A stretch of DNA of 64,000 nt from Consotaella aegiceratis (GCF_036541425.1 NZ_JAZHFT010000011.1:74666-138665); one strand, 5' to 3'; numbered from the stretch's first letter, positions 1 to 8,708 are shown. Numbers and translations: made by a program. Notes: generated by a model from the letters alone, not told the origin.

Positions 1-1
1 C

Positions 2-1042
2 CGCCAGCCGGATTTCGTGCGCGGCGACCTGTGGGCGCAGATCGCCGCCAGCCGCAAGGCCGAAGGACGCATCCGGCAGATCGTCCGAAGCTATGGCCTG
101 GCGACCTTCCGCCATGCGTTGGACAAGCTGTTCGACGAGGGTGAGCGTCGGGCAAAAGCCGGACTGGCGACGCTGCCGGCCGGCACTTACGCGATCGAGG
201 AGGAGCAGGATTCCGGCGATCTCTGGCGCGCCGCGATCACCATCGCGCCGGATCGTTTCACCGTCGATCTCTCGGGCAATCCGGCGCAGAAGGCCGCGCC
301 CTACAACACCAGCCGCGACGGCGCCGTGATCTCCTGCCAGATGATCTACAAGGCGCTCGCCGATCCGACGCTGTTCGCCAACGACGGTTCGTTCCGCCTG
401 CTCGAGGTGATCACCGATCCGGGCACCGTCTTCCACGCCGCCGGCTCGGCGCCGCACGGCTATTATTCGGAAACCCGCATACGCCTCTACGACATGCTGT
501 GGCGCTGTCTCGCCGAGGCGATGCCCGACCGGTTGCCGGCCGGCCATTTCGCCTCGATCTGCGGCACGGTGGTGGCGGGCGACCATCCCGACACCGGCCG
601 CCGCTTCACCATGGTGGAGCCGCAGATGGGCGGTTGGGGCGCCACGGCGGGTATGGATGGCCTCGATGCGATGTATTCGGCGAGCCATGGCGATACCTTC
701 AACTGCCCGGTGGAGATCGCCGAGCAGCGCTACGGCCTGACGGTGATGCGCAAGGCGCTCAACGAGACCGATGAGGGCCAAGGCGTTCATTCCGGCGGTA
801 AGGGGGTCGACCTCGTCTATCGGCTGCGCGGGGCGGCGGTGCTTTCGGCAGGCTACACCCGCAACCGCCTGCCGGTCTGGGGCTTGGCCGGCGGTGCGGC
901 GGGCGGAACCAACGGTCTGACCGTCAAACGCGCCGGCGGCGAGGGGGAGGCGCTGGCGTATGCCAGCGACGTCCGCCTGAAGGCCGGCGACGAGCTTTAC
1001 ATCCGCACCGCCAACGGGGGCGGGCACGGAGCACCACGATGA
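2..1042 (+). CDS. Hydantoinase B/oxoprolinase family protein, C-terminal part (5' end outside window)
   Basis: The frame is open from the first bases of the window, so the gene starts upstream. The visible 346 residues match the C-terminal two-thirds of HyuB-type subunits (usually about 520-570 aa). The segment GDLWAQIAASR lies at the left edge, and the region ending in a glycine-rich tail (NGGGHG) is typical of the family. HyuB proteins form the catalytic complex of ATP-dependent hydantoinases and 5-oxoprolinases, usually with a HyuA partner that is not visible here. The stop overlaps the next ATG (ATGA), so it is translationally coupled to the flavoenzyme downstream. The context of D-hydroxyproline oxidation and epimerisation suggests a cyclic amide or lactam of proline type as substrate; that is inference. 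Confidence 0.85.
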   Translation, partial: RQPDFVRGDLWAQIAASRKAEGRIRQIVRSYGLATFRHALDKLFDEGERRAKAGLATLPAGTYAIEEEQDSGDLWRAAITIAPDRFTVDLSGNPAQKAAPYNTSRDGAVISCQMIYKALADPTLFANDGSFRLLEVITDPGTVFHAAGSAPHGYYSETRIRLYDMLWRCLAEAMPDRLPAGHFASICGTVVAGDHPDTGRRFTMVEPQMGGWGATAGMDGLDAMYSASHGDTFNCPVEIAEQRYGLTVMRKALNETDEGQGVHSGGKGVDLVYRLRGAAVLSAGYTRNRLPVWGLAGGAAGGTNGLTVKRAGGEGEALAYASDVRLKAGDELYIRTANGGGHGAPR

Positions 1043-2304
1043 GCGAGCCCAACGCGGATCAGGCCGAGTCCTTGGACGTCGTCATCGTCGGCGCCGGCAT
1101 CGTCGGCTTGGCGGCCGCTTGGAAGCTGGTCGAGGCGGGTCGGCGCGTGCTCCTGATCGATCGCGAAGGCGTCGCGCAGGGCGCGAGCTTCGGCAATGCT
1201 GGCGCGCTCGCCTATTCCGATATCCTGCCGATCGCCTCCATGGGCATGGTCGGGCGTGTGCCGGGCTGGCTGATGGATCCGCTCGGGCCGCTGGCCATCC
1301 CGCCCGGCTATTTGCCGCAGATCGCGCCCTGGCTGCTGCGCTTCTGGCGCGCCGGATGGCCGGATCGCACGAAAGCCTCGATCGCCGCACAGTCGGCGCT
1401 GATGCACCTCAGCGAACGAGAGATGCACGGTGTCGTCGCGGCGGCGGGGCTGCAGGATAGGGTGCGCTCCGACGGCTCGCTGGAGCTCCACGAAAGCGAG
1501 CGCGAGTTCAAGGCATCCTTGCCGGGCTGGCAAAAGCGCGACGAGGCCGGCATCGCCTATCGCCATGTGCGCGGCGCGGAGCTGGCCGAGATGCAGCCGG
1601 GCCTGTCGCCGCGCTTCGTCGCCGGCACCTTCGTGCCGAGCTGGCAGGTGGTCTCCGATCCGTACGACTTCGCTGTCGCTCTGTCGGACCGGCTGACGGC
1701 GCGAGGGGCTGTGATCCGCATCGCGGCGGCGACGGCGGTCAGGCCGGTCGACGGGGGCGTCGCGATCGACCTGCAAGGCGGTGAGACGCTCAGAGCGCGC
1801 CAGGCGGTGATCGCCGCCGGAGCCTGGTCGAAGGCGCTCAGCCAGCCGCTCGGCGACAAGATCCCGCTGGAGACCGAGCGCGGCTACAACACCACCCTGC
1901 CGGCCGACGCCTTCGACGTGCGCCTGCAGCTCATCTTCGTGGCGCATGGCTTCGTCATCACGCCGCTGTCGAGCGGCTTGCGGGTCGGCGGCGCGGTCGA
2001 GCTGGGCGGCCTCAAGCGGCCGCCGAACTACAAGCGCGCCGACGCCATGCTGGAAAAGGCGACGCGCTTTCTGCCAGGTCTGAAGCGCGAGGGCGGGCGG
2101 CAATGGATGGGCTTCCGGCCATCCTTGCCCGACACTTTACCGGCGATCGGCGTCTCGCGCGCCAGCCCGAATATCGTCTATGCTTTCGGCCACGGCCATC
2201 TCGGCCTGACCCAATCGGCCGGCACCGGCCGGCTCGTCGCCGACCTCGTCTGCGGCCACGAGCCCGCCATCGATATGCGGCCGTTCCGGCCCGACCGCTT
2301 CTGA
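1039..2304 (+). CDS. FAD-dependent D-amino-acid / D-hydroxyproline dehydrogenase (DAO family)
   Basis: This 421-aa flavoprotein has an N-terminal dinucleotide-binding motif VIVGAGIVGLAAA (residues 15-27) and a C-terminal DAO-fold signature with FGHGHLGLTQSAGTGRLVADL-like residues, as in DadA-type D-amino-acid dehydrogenases. These oxidise D-amino acids to imino or oxo acids and pass electrons to the respiratory chain. Lying between a hydantoinase-like gene and a 4-hydroxyproline epimerase, it most likely oxidises cis-4-hydroxy-D-proline to 1-pyrroline-4-hydroxy-2-carboxylate; the substrate is inferred from neighbours. The start overlaps the preceding stop by ATGA. It is a single-chain oxidase type, as no beta or gamma subunit genes are adjacent. 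Confidence 0.85.
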   Translation: MSEPNADQAESLDVVIVGAGIVGLAAAWKLVEAGRRVLLIDREGVAQGASFGNAGALAYSDILPIASMGMVGRVPGWLMDPLGPLAIPPGYLPQIAPWLLRFWRAGWPDRTKASIAAQSALMHLSEREMHGVVAAAGLQDRVRSDGSLELHESEREFKASLPGWQKRDEAGIAYRHVRGAELAEMQPGLSPRFVAGTFVPSWQVVSDPYDFAVALSDRLTARGAVIRIAAATAVRPVDGGVAIDLQGGETLRARQAVIAAGAWSKALSQPLGDKIPLETERGYNTTLPADAFDVRLQLIFVAHGFVITPLSSGLRVGGAVELGGLKRPPNYKRADAMLEKATRFLPGLKREGGRQWMGFRPSLPDTLPAIGVSRASPNIVYAFGHGHLGLTQSAGTGRLVADLVCGHEPAIDMRPFRPDRF

Positions 2305-2331
2305 TCGCAACCGCCTTCGAGGACTTTCGCC

Positions 2332-3333
2332 ATGGCGCGTCACTCGTTCTTCTGTATCGACGGCCACACCTGTGGCAATCCGGTCCGCCTCGTCGCCGGC
2401 GGCGGCCCGCAACTCAACGGTGCGACCATGCTGGAGAAGCGGGCGCACTTCATGGCTGAATACGACTGGATCCGCACCGGCCTGATGTTCGAGCCGCGCG
2501 GCCACGACATCATGTCGGGCTCGATCCTCTACCCGCCGACGCGGGAGGACTGCGACATCGCCATTCTCTTCATCGAGACGTCGGGCTGCCTGCCCATGTG
2601 CGGCCACGGCACCATCGGCACCGTCACCATGGCGCTGGAACATGGGCTGGTGACGCCGAAAACGCCGGGAATGCTTCGGCTCGACACGCCGGCCGGTCTC
2701 GTCACCGCCGAATACGTCCAGAACGGCGAGCATGTGGAGGAGGTGCGGATCACCAACGTGCCCGCCTTCCTGCATGCGGAGAACCTGGAGGTCGAATGCC
2801 CGGGGCTCGGGCCTCTGGTGGTCGACGTCGCCTATGGCGGCAATTTCTACGCGATCGTCGAGGCGCAGGAGGCGTTTCGCGATATCGCGGACGCCACCTC
2901 CCTCGACCTGATCCGCTGGAGCCGGGCGCTGCGCCTGGCGCTGAACGAGCGCTACACCTTCCAGCATCCCGAGCACGCCGCCATCAACGGGTTGCGGCAC
3001 ATCCTGTGGACCGGCGCGCCGACCGTCGAAGGGGCGACGGCCAAGAACGCGGTGTTCTACGGCGAAAAGGCGATCGACCGTTCGCCCTGCGGCACCGGCA
3101 CCTCGGCGCGCATGGCGCAATGGGCGGCCAAAGGGCGGCTTGCCGTCGGCGACGAGTTCATCCACGAAAGCATCATCGGTTCGCTGTTCAAGGGACGCGT
3201 GGAGGCGGCCGTCGAGGTGGGCGGCAAGCCGGCGATCATTCCGTCCATTGCGGGCTGGGCACGCATGACCGGTCTCAACACGATCTTTATCGACGACCGC
3301 GACCCATTTGCTCACGGCTTCCAATTGCCGTAG
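2332..3333 (+). CDS. 4-hydroxyproline 2-epimerase (proline racemase family)
   Basis: This 333-aa protein of the proline racemase superfamily has both catalytic cysteines: Cys90 in PMCGHGTIG and Cys253 in SPCGTGTSAR. Having two Cys is the hallmark of racemases and epimerases. The trans-3-hydroxyproline dehydratase branch has lost one of them. It would interconvert trans-4-hydroxy-L-proline and cis-4-hydroxy-D-proline, feeding the flavoenzyme encoded just upstream. The ATG at 2332 follows a GAGGA ribosome-binding site at the end of a 27-bp gap. Proline racemase itself is the alternative, but the neighbouring semialdehyde dehydrogenase favours hydroxyproline. Confidence 0.9.
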   Translation: MARHSFFCIDGHTCGNPVRLVAGGGPQLNGATMLEKRAHFMAEYDWIRTGLMFEPRGHDIMSGSILYPPTREDCDIAILFIETSGCLPMCGHGTIGTVTMALEHGLVTPKTPGMLRLDTPAGLVTAEYVQNGEHVEEVRITNVPAFLHAENLEVECPGLGPLVVDVAYGGNFYAIVEAQEAFRDIADATSLDLIRWSRALRLALNERYTFQHPEHAAINGLRHILWTGAPTVEGATAKNAVFYGEKAIDRSPCGTGTSARMAQWAAKGRLAVGDEFIHESIIGSLFKGRVEAAVEVGGKPAIIPSIAGWARMTGLNTIFIDDRDPFAHGFQLP

Positions 3334-3372
3334 GCCACGGGCGACGCAAACGACCGAACCCGGAGGAGAACC

Positions 3373-4944
3373 ATGACGATCACCGGCGAAATCCTGATCG
3401 GCTCCCAGGATGTCCAGGCCAGCGAGACCTTCGCCGCCGTGAACCCGGCGACGGGCGAGACGCTCGAACCGGCCTTCGCGGCGGCCGGTCCGGCAGAGGT
3501 CGAGCGCGCCTGCGCGCTGGCAGCCGAGGCTTTCGATACCTATCGCGAGACCGATCTCGAAACCCGGGCGCGGTTTCTGGAGACGGTCGCGGCCAAGATC
3601 GAGGCGCTGGGCGAGCCGCTGGTCGAGCGCGCCTGCGCCGAAAGCGGCCTGCCGGCGGCGCGCCTCACCGGCGAGCGCGGTCGCACCGCCAACCAGCTTC
3701 GACTCTTTGCCGGCGTGGTGCGGCGCGGCGAGTTCCTGGATCTGCGCATCGACCCGGCCCTGCCGGACCGCAAGCCGGCGCCGCGCGTCGACCTGCGCCA
3801 GCGCCATATCGCACTCGGCCCTGTGGCCGTCTTCGGTGCGAGCAATTTCCCGCTCGCCTTTTCGGTGGCTGGCGGCGACACGGCCTCGGCACTCGCGGCG
3901 GGCTGCCCGGTCGTGGTCAAGGGCCATCCTGCTCATCCCGGCACCAGCGAGATGGTGGGTCGGGCGATCCGCGAAGCGGTCAGCGAATGCGGCCTCCCCG
4001 AGGGGGTGTTCTCGCTTCTGACCGGCCCGTCCAAGGAGCTGGGCGCCGCCCTGGTCGCCGATCCGCGCATCAAGGCGGTCGGCTTCACCGGCTCGCGTGC
4101 GGCCGGTCTGGCGCTCTGCCAGATCGCGGCGGCGCGGCCCGAGCCGATCCCGGTCTATGCCGAGATGAGCAGCGTCAACCCGGTGTTCCTCATGCCGGCT
4201 GCCATGGAAGCCAAGGCCGAGGCGCTGGGCGAGGCCTTCGTCGGCTCGCTGACGATGGGCGCCGGCCAGTTCTGCACCAATCCCGGCCTGGTATTCGCCG
4301 TCGAGGGCGAGGCTCTCGACCGTTTCGTGAGCGCGGCCAGGACGGCGCTTGCGGCGAGCGCTGCGGCGACCATGCTGACGCCCGGCATCAGCCGGGCCTA
4401 CCAGACTGGCCTCGGCGCGCTGTCGGGCCTCACCGGGGTCGAACTCCTGGAGCGTGGCAAGGCAAGCGAGGCGCCCAACGACTGCCAGGCGGCGCTGCTC
4501 TCCACCGACATCGACAACTTCCTCGACGACGAGGCGCTGCAGCAGGAGAATTTCGGCGCCAGCTCGCTGATCGTGCGCTGCAGGACCACCGCCGACATGG
4601 TGCGTGCGGCCGAGGCGCTGGAAGGCCAGTTGACCGCGACCTTGCATCTGACCGAAGCCGACCACGGCGATGCTCGCACCCTCTTGCCGGTGCTGGAGCG
4701 GCGCGCCGGCCGTATCCTGGCCAATGGCTGGCCGACGGGCGTCGAGGTTAGCCACGCCATGGTGCACGGCGGCCCGTATCCCGCGACGTCCGACAGTCGG
4801 ACGACCTCTGTCGGCTCGCTGGCTATCCGCCGCTTCCTGCGGCCGGTCTGCTATCAGGACCTGCCGGAAGGTCTTCTGCCCGAGGTCCTGAAAGAGGGCA
4901 ATCCGGCAGGCCTGCCGCGCCTTGTCGACGGTGTGCCGGAATAG
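3373..4944 (+). CDS. 2-oxoglutarate semialdehyde (2,5-dioxovalerate) dehydrogenase
   Basis: This 523-aa aldehyde dehydrogenase is of the NADP-type KGSADH subgroup. Visible catalytic elements are Asn158 in GASNFP, Lys183 in VVKGHP, the GFTGS turn near 237-241, Glu264 in YAEMSS and the nucleophile Cys301 in GAGQFCTNPG. It oxidises alpha-ketoglutarate semialdehyde to 2-oxoglutarate, the last step of hydroxyproline (and pentose or glucarate) catabolism. A strong GGAGG lies just before the ATG. It is the last gene of the plus-strand operon. The deaminase step (HypD, a DHDPS-family enzyme) is missing next to it; a candidate lies at 25694-26587. The gene ends with TAG, showing that amber is an ordinary stop here. 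Confidence 0.9.
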   Translation: MTITGEILIGSQDVQASETFAAVNPATGETLEPAFAAAGPAEVERACALAAEAFDTYRETDLETRARFLETVAAKIEALGEPLVERACAESGLPAARLTGERGRTANQLRLFAGVVRRGEFLDLRIDPALPDRKPAPRVDLRQRHIALGPVAVFGASNFPLAFSVAGGDTASALAAGCPVVVKGHPAHPGTSEMVGRAIREAVSECGLPEGVFSLLTGPSKELGAALVADPRIKAVGFTGSRAAGLALCQIAAARPEPIPVYAEMSSVNPVFLMPAAMEAKAEALGEAFVGSLTMGAGQFCTNPGLVFAVEGEALDRFVSAARTALAASAAATMLTPGISRAYQTGLGALSGLTGVELLERGKASEAPNDCQAALLSTDIDNFLDDEALQQENFGASSLIVRCRTTADMVRAAEALEGQLTATLHLTEADHGDARTLLPVLERRAGRILANGWPTGVEVSHAMVHGGPYPATSDSRTTSVGSLAIRRFLRPVCYQDLPEGLLPEVLKEGNPAGLPRLVDGVPE

Positions 4945-4990
4945 CGCTTGCTATCGGTGGTACCTGCGCTCTTGCCGCGGCTTCCGCTTT

Positions 4991-5112
4991 GTCATTCTCG
5001 GGCTCCGTCGAGAATCCAGGCCTTTGGTCACCGATGGTACGCTTCATAGCGTCACGAAAGACAACTGCGCATGGGGCGGCTCTGGATTCTCGGCCCGGAG
5101 GCCGAGGATGAC
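4991..5112. repeat. Interspersed palindromic repeat between convergent genes
   Basis: Two imperfect inverted arms, 4991-5018 (starting GTCATTCTCGG, ending GAGAATCCA) and 5083-5112 (starting TGGATTCTCGG, ending GAGGATGAC), flank about 64 bp. Each arm is itself partly self-complementary. Elements of this look, with GTCAT-CTCGG ... GAATCCA termini, are common non-coding palindromic repeats in alphaproteobacterial chromosomes. It sits exactly between the converging ends of the hydroxyproline operon and the peptide-transport operon, so transcripts from both sides would carry a hairpin here, and it may serve as their terminator. Only one copy was seen in this window. Confidence 0.6.
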
Positions 5113-5133
5113 GGGGGAATGAGTCGGCGCATC

Positions 5134-6867
5134 TCAGCTCGTGCGCATCAACCCCTGGAAGGCCTCATAGGCCGACAGCACCGTTTCCATCTGCGCGGTG
5201 TGGGCATCGACGAAGGCCTCGCCCTCGATCGTCTCGTCCGGGTATTCGGTGATGAGGATCAGGGGCGCGGGGTGCTGCTCGGTCACGGTGACCTGGCACG
5301 GAAAACCGTTGATCATGCGAAAGCCCGGCGGTCCGGCATGGCGCTCGTAGAGCGAAAGCTGCCGCTCGTTCAGCGCCGTCAGGGCCGGGATGGCCGAAAG
5401 GTGGGCGGTGACCTGTTCAAGCAGCGCCTCGCCGCGCTCCGTCCAGTCCGGATAGTGGCGCAGGATCAGGAAGAACCCCTTGGGCAGGCTCCACATCTCG
5501 AAGCCGCGCGGCAGGTAGCCGGTCAGCGGCCGCGTCCATTCGTGCGCCGGGTAGCCGTGCAGATTGACGTGTAGGAGCGCGCCGGAGCGGCGCAAGGCTT
5601 CCTTGCGGATCGCCTTCTCGTGCAGCGGCTCGACCGTCTCGTATTCGAGGTCGTTGCCGAAGGCGGTGTAGCGCGCGGCGTGGTGCATGTGCGAAGGATT
5701 GGTGGCGGTCAGGCGGCCGTGCAGGGCATAGCCGTCGACATTCTCCATCGGCGAGATCACGAAATGCGTGCTTGGCCGCTCGGCCAGCCGCATCGCGGCG
5801 CGCAAGGCCCCGACCACGCCCGAGGTCTCGTTGGCGTGTTGGCCGCCGCTGATGATTACGCCGGCATCAGTGCCGGCATGATGCACGGCGTTGACCCGCC
5901 GTCCGGCGCGCGAGCGGCTCTCGAAGGCGTCTCCGTCGATCCCGCCCAGGGCTTCGCGCACCTGATGCGGGCTGAGGGCGTTGGTCGCGGTTTCGAGGTC
6001 GTGGCGTGGCCGCTCCGGCTCCGAGGTATCGAGTGGCCGGGTTTCGACCTTGAGCCTCAATGGACCCTCGGCGATGCGGATGTCCGGCACGATCTGGCCA
6101 GGGCGCAGATCGCGGTTACCCAGCTTGCGGCCGGATCGCTTCTGGAAGAGTTCGAGCAGGGTGAAATAGAGGTCCTCGTGCAGCGCTTCGGCCAGGCTGA
6201 CCGTCTCGTGCCCGACCGGCAGCGGACGGTCCGCCCAGGGCAGCGTCGCGACGATCGAGAGCTCCTCGAACAGCGGCTCGTCCTCGCCCCAGGGGTGCTC
6301 CGCGACGGCCGCGATCGCCCCGTCGAACAGCGTCTGATAGTCAGTGAGGAAGGCGGCATCCTCGCTTTCGCCGTTCGGGCCGGTCCACTTGATCCATCCC
6401 GTAGGCGAGACGAGCGCATGGCCCATGGCATCCTGATGCTGCCGGTTCGGCGCGAACACGCTGTGGCGCGTCTCGCCGGACGCGGTGGTCAACGCGACCT
6501 CGTAGCCGAAGCCGTCCGCCGCACCGTCTTCGAGGGTCAGCGGAATGCCGCCCAGCATGTCGGCCAGCGGATAGGCCTCCAGGCGGAATCGCAACGGGCT
6601 CGTCGCCAGGGTGGGACAGACGATGTGAACCGCGGTCACGCCCTCGAGGTCCACCTCCTCCAAAAAGAAGTGCACGAGCGGCTTGTAGGCGCTGCGCAGC
6701 CGCGCCGTGACGCCTGCCTCGGCCAGCTTCGCTTCGGCGGCACGGCGGGGCGCCTCGGCGGCGAACACCCAGGCTTCCAGCGCTCCGCCGGCATGGATCG
6801 ACGTGCCGTAACGCGCGACGAGCTGGTCGAGCGACGGCTCGAAGGTCGTTTCGAGAAGAAGCGTCAT
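5134..6867 (-). CDS. M14-like zinc metallopeptidase/deacylase with long N-terminal domain
   Basis: This 577-aa protein has a C-terminal half resembling M14 zinc carboxypeptidases and aspartoacylases. It shows the HxxE zinc pair in GGQHANETSG (His344, Glu347), the conserved NVDGY segment (about 376-380), and a third putative zinc ligand in NLHGYPAHEW (His437). The N-terminal 300 residues have no family I can name. No signal peptide is visible, so it probably acts in the cytoplasm on imported peptides or amidated compounds. The ATG at 6867 overlaps the stop of the DppC-type permease gene (ATGA), making it the last gene of the transport operon. The open frame extends far upstream of this ATG but only as a shadow of the permease genes. 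Confidence 0.75.
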   Translation of the reverse strand: MTLLLETTFEPSLDQLVARYGTSIHAGGALEAWVFAAEAPRRAAEAKLAEAGVTARLRSAYKPLVHFFLEEVDLEGVTAVHIVCPTLATSPLRFRLEAYPLADMLGGIPLTLEDGAADGFGYEVALTTASGETRHSVFAPNRQHQDAMGHALVSPTGWIKWTGPNGESEDAAFLTDYQTLFDGAIAAVAEHPWGEDEPLFEELSIVATLPWADRPLPVGHETVSLAEALHEDLYFTLLELFQKRSGRKLGNRDLRPGQIVPDIRIAEGPLRLKVETRPLDTSEPERPRHDLETATNALSPHQVREALGGIDGDAFESRSRAGRRVNAVHHAGTDAGVIISGGQHANETSGVVGALRAAMRLAERPSTHFVISPMENVDGYALHGRLTATNPSHMHHAARYTAFGNDLEYETVEPLHEKAIRKEALRRSGALLHVNLHGYPAHEWTRPLTGYLPRGFEMWSLPKGFFLILRHYPDWTERGEALLEQVTAHLSAIPALTALNERQLSLYERHAGPPGFRMINGFPCQVTVTEQHPAPLILITEYPDETIEGEAFVDAHTAQMETVLSAYEAFQGLMRTS

Positions 6868-7724
6868 AGGCGGGTGCGTCCTGTCGGATCGAGCGTGTCG
6901 CGCAGCCAGTCGCCGAGAAGATTGAGGCCGAGCACGGTGAAGAGGATGGCTAGGCCGGGAAAGACGCTGACCCACCAGGCGCTCTGCAGGTAGGTGCGGC
7001 CCTCCGCCAGCATGCCGCCCCAGCTCGGGATCACCGGATCGGCGCCGAGGCCGAGAAAGGTGAGGCTGCTTTCGAGAAGAATGTTGGTGGCGACATTGAG
7101 CGTGATCAGCACGATGACGGGACCGAGCAGGTTGGGCAACAGGTGCTGGAACAGGATCGCGCCGTCGCGCACGCCGATGGCGCGCGCCGATTGGATGAAC
7201 TCGCGCTCGCGCAGCGCCAGCACCGAGCCGCGCACCAGGCGGGCGTATTGCACCCACTGCGACACGATCAGGAGGATGATCATGTTGGTGACGCCGCCGC
7301 CGATGATGGCGATGAAGGTGATGGCGAGAAGGATGAAGGGCAGGGCGAGCTGGACGTCGGCGAAGCGCATGACGACGATGTCCCAGACGCCGCGATAATA
7401 GCCCGAGACGAGACCCATGACGACGCCGATCACCACGGCGCCGGCCACCGAGAAGATGCCGACCATCAGCGAGATCCGGCCGCCGATGACGACGCGGGCG
7501 AGTACGTCGCGGCCGAGCGGGTCGGTGCCGAACGGATGCGCCCAGTCGGAGAAGGGCGGGGTGAGCCGCGCCATCAGGTCGACCTTCATGCCGCCATCCG
7601 GAAACAGCAGGCCGGACAACAACACGGCTAGTCCGATGCCGCCGACGAAGAGGATGCCGAGGACAAATTCCAGCGACCGGTAGCGAGCGAAACGTTGGGG
7701 TCTGCGGATGGTCTCGACGGACAT
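6864..7724 (-). CDS. Peptide/opine ABC transporter permease, DppC type
   Basis: This 286-aa inner-membrane permease has an N-terminal helix near residues 20-40, the GTDPLGRDVLARVV signature typical of DppC/OppC after the first periplasmic loop, and an EAA loop (ARAIGVRDGAILFQHLLPN) that contacts the ATPase. The C-terminus GLNLLGDWLRDTLDP is also diagnostic. It forms a heterodimer with the DppB-type permease encoded 3 bp upstream. Unlike the ATPase and binding-protein frames of the same operon, this frame is unbroken. Confidence 0.92.
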   Translation of the reverse strand: MSVETIRRPQRFARYRSLEFVLGILFVGGIGLAVLLSGLLFPDGGMKVDLMARLTPPFSDWAHPFGTDPLGRDVLARVVIGGRISLMVGIFSVAGAVVIGVVMGLVSGYYRGVWDIVVMRFADVQLALPFILLAITFIAIIGGGVTNMIILLIVSQWVQYARLVRGSVLALREREFIQSARAIGVRDGAILFQHLLPNLLGPVIVLITLNVATNILLESSLTFLGLGADPVIPSWGGMLAEGRTYLQSAWWVSVFPGLAILFTVLGLNLLGDWLRDTLDPTGRTRL

Positions 7725-7727
7725 CGG

Positions 7728-8666
7728 CTACTCCGTGCGAATGCGGGGATCGATGATCCCGTAAGCGATGTCGACCACTAGATTGACGCCGATGATCAGC
7801 AGCGACAGCACCGTGATGACGCCTTGGAGCACCGGATAGTCGCGCGACGCCACGGCGTCGAAGGCGAGCGTGCCCATGCCCGGCCAGTTGAACACCCGCT
7901 CGATGACGACGATGCCGCCGAGCAGGCCGCCGAACTGCAGGCCGAAATAGGTGATCAGCGGGATCGCGCAGTTGCGCAGCGCATGCTTGTAGAGCACGAC
8001 GGATTCGCTCAGGCCCTTGGCGCGAGCCACCATGACGTATTGCGCGCTGAGCGTCTCCAGCATCGTGGTGCGCACCAGGCGCACGTTGGTCGCGGTCAGG
8101 ATGATGCCCATGGTCACGGCGGGCATGACGAAGCTCTTGAAGCCTTCCATGCCGCTCGGCGGCAGCAGCCGGAAGGTGATCGAAAACAGGAGCACCAGCA
8201 TGATCGCCAGCCAGAAGTTCGGGAACGACAGGCCGATCAGGGACAGAATGCGGATCAACTGGTCCGCCCAACGCCCTCGCGACACGGCGGCCTTGATGCC
8301 GAGCGGAATGGAAATGACGATCGAGACGAACAACGAGGCGAAGGCGAGAAGCAGCGTCGCCGGCAGGGCGCGGCCGATCAGCATGCCGACCTGCGTGCCC
8401 CCCATGAAGGAGCGGCCGAAATCGCCGACCAGAAGCCCTTTGAGAAAGCCGATATATTGCGCGAGGAAGGACTGGTTGAGACCGAGCGCTTCGCGGATGC
8501 GCGCCAGATCCTCCTCGGTGACGCTGCCCGCGCCCTGCGTCAGCATGATCGCGGGGTCGCCCGTTAGGCGGATGGCGAAGGAGACGATCAGCGTCACCAC
8601 CAACACCACGAAGATGGCCTGCAGGATGCGATAGACAAGAAAGCGCGCCACGATGCGATCCAACAA
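7728..8666 (-). CDS. Peptide/opine ABC transporter permease, DppB type
   Basis: This 312-aa permease has the DppB/OppB pattern: an N-terminal helix, a long periplasmic loop with RLTGDPA and VGDFGRS, and the EAA loop ARAKGLSESVVLYKHALRN. It ends in IDPRIRTE. The start is uncertain. The frame begins with TTG codons at 8666 and 8663 and the nearest ATG (8670) is out of frame, so a TTG start is assumed. A GC-rich stem-loop lies just upstream, separating it from the binding-protein gene. Frame intact. Confidence 0.9.
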   Translation of the reverse strand: MLDRIVARFLVYRILQAIFVVLVVTLIVSFAIRLTGDPAIMLTQGAGSVTEEDLARIREALGLNQSFLAQYIGFLKGLLVGDFGRSFMGGTQVGMLIGRALPATLLLAFASLFVSIVISIPLGIKAAVSRGRWADQLIRILSLIGLSFPNFWLAIMLVLLFSITFRLLPPSGMEGFKSFVMPAVTMGIILTATNVRLVRTTMLETLSAQYVMVARAKGLSESVVLYKHALRNCAIPLITYFGLQFGGLLGGIVVIERVFNWPGMGTLAFDAVASRDYPVLQGVITVLSLLIIGVNLVVDIAYGIIDPRIRTE

Positions 8667-8671
8667 TCATG

Positions 8672-8698
8672 GGCCGCCGACGCGTGGCGCCGGCGGCC
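8672..8698 (-). other. Intergenic stem-loop between binding-protein and permease genes
   Basis: GGCCGCCG (8672-8679) pairs perfectly with CGGCGGCC (8691-8698) around an 11-nt loop, in the gap between the binding-protein stop (8709) and the permease start. Stem-loops here are common in binding-protein-dependent ABC operons, where they stabilise the upstream message and attenuate permease expression. That role is inferred. As read on the minus strand there is no downstream U-run, so it is not a classical terminator. Confidence 0.5.
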
Positions 8699-8708
8699 TT
8701 TTGCAGTT

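Noticed and set aside
2137..4767. Very long open frame on the minus strand opposite the epimerase and KGSADH genes
   Set aside because: It is antisense to two genes with clear catalytic motifs, has Arg/His/Asp-rich composition typical of GC-rich shadow frames, and no recognisable domain.
5620..6993. Plus-strand frame opposite the M14-like gene
   Set aside because: Antisense shadow; the minus-strand gene has an HxxE zinc site and is coupled to the permease.
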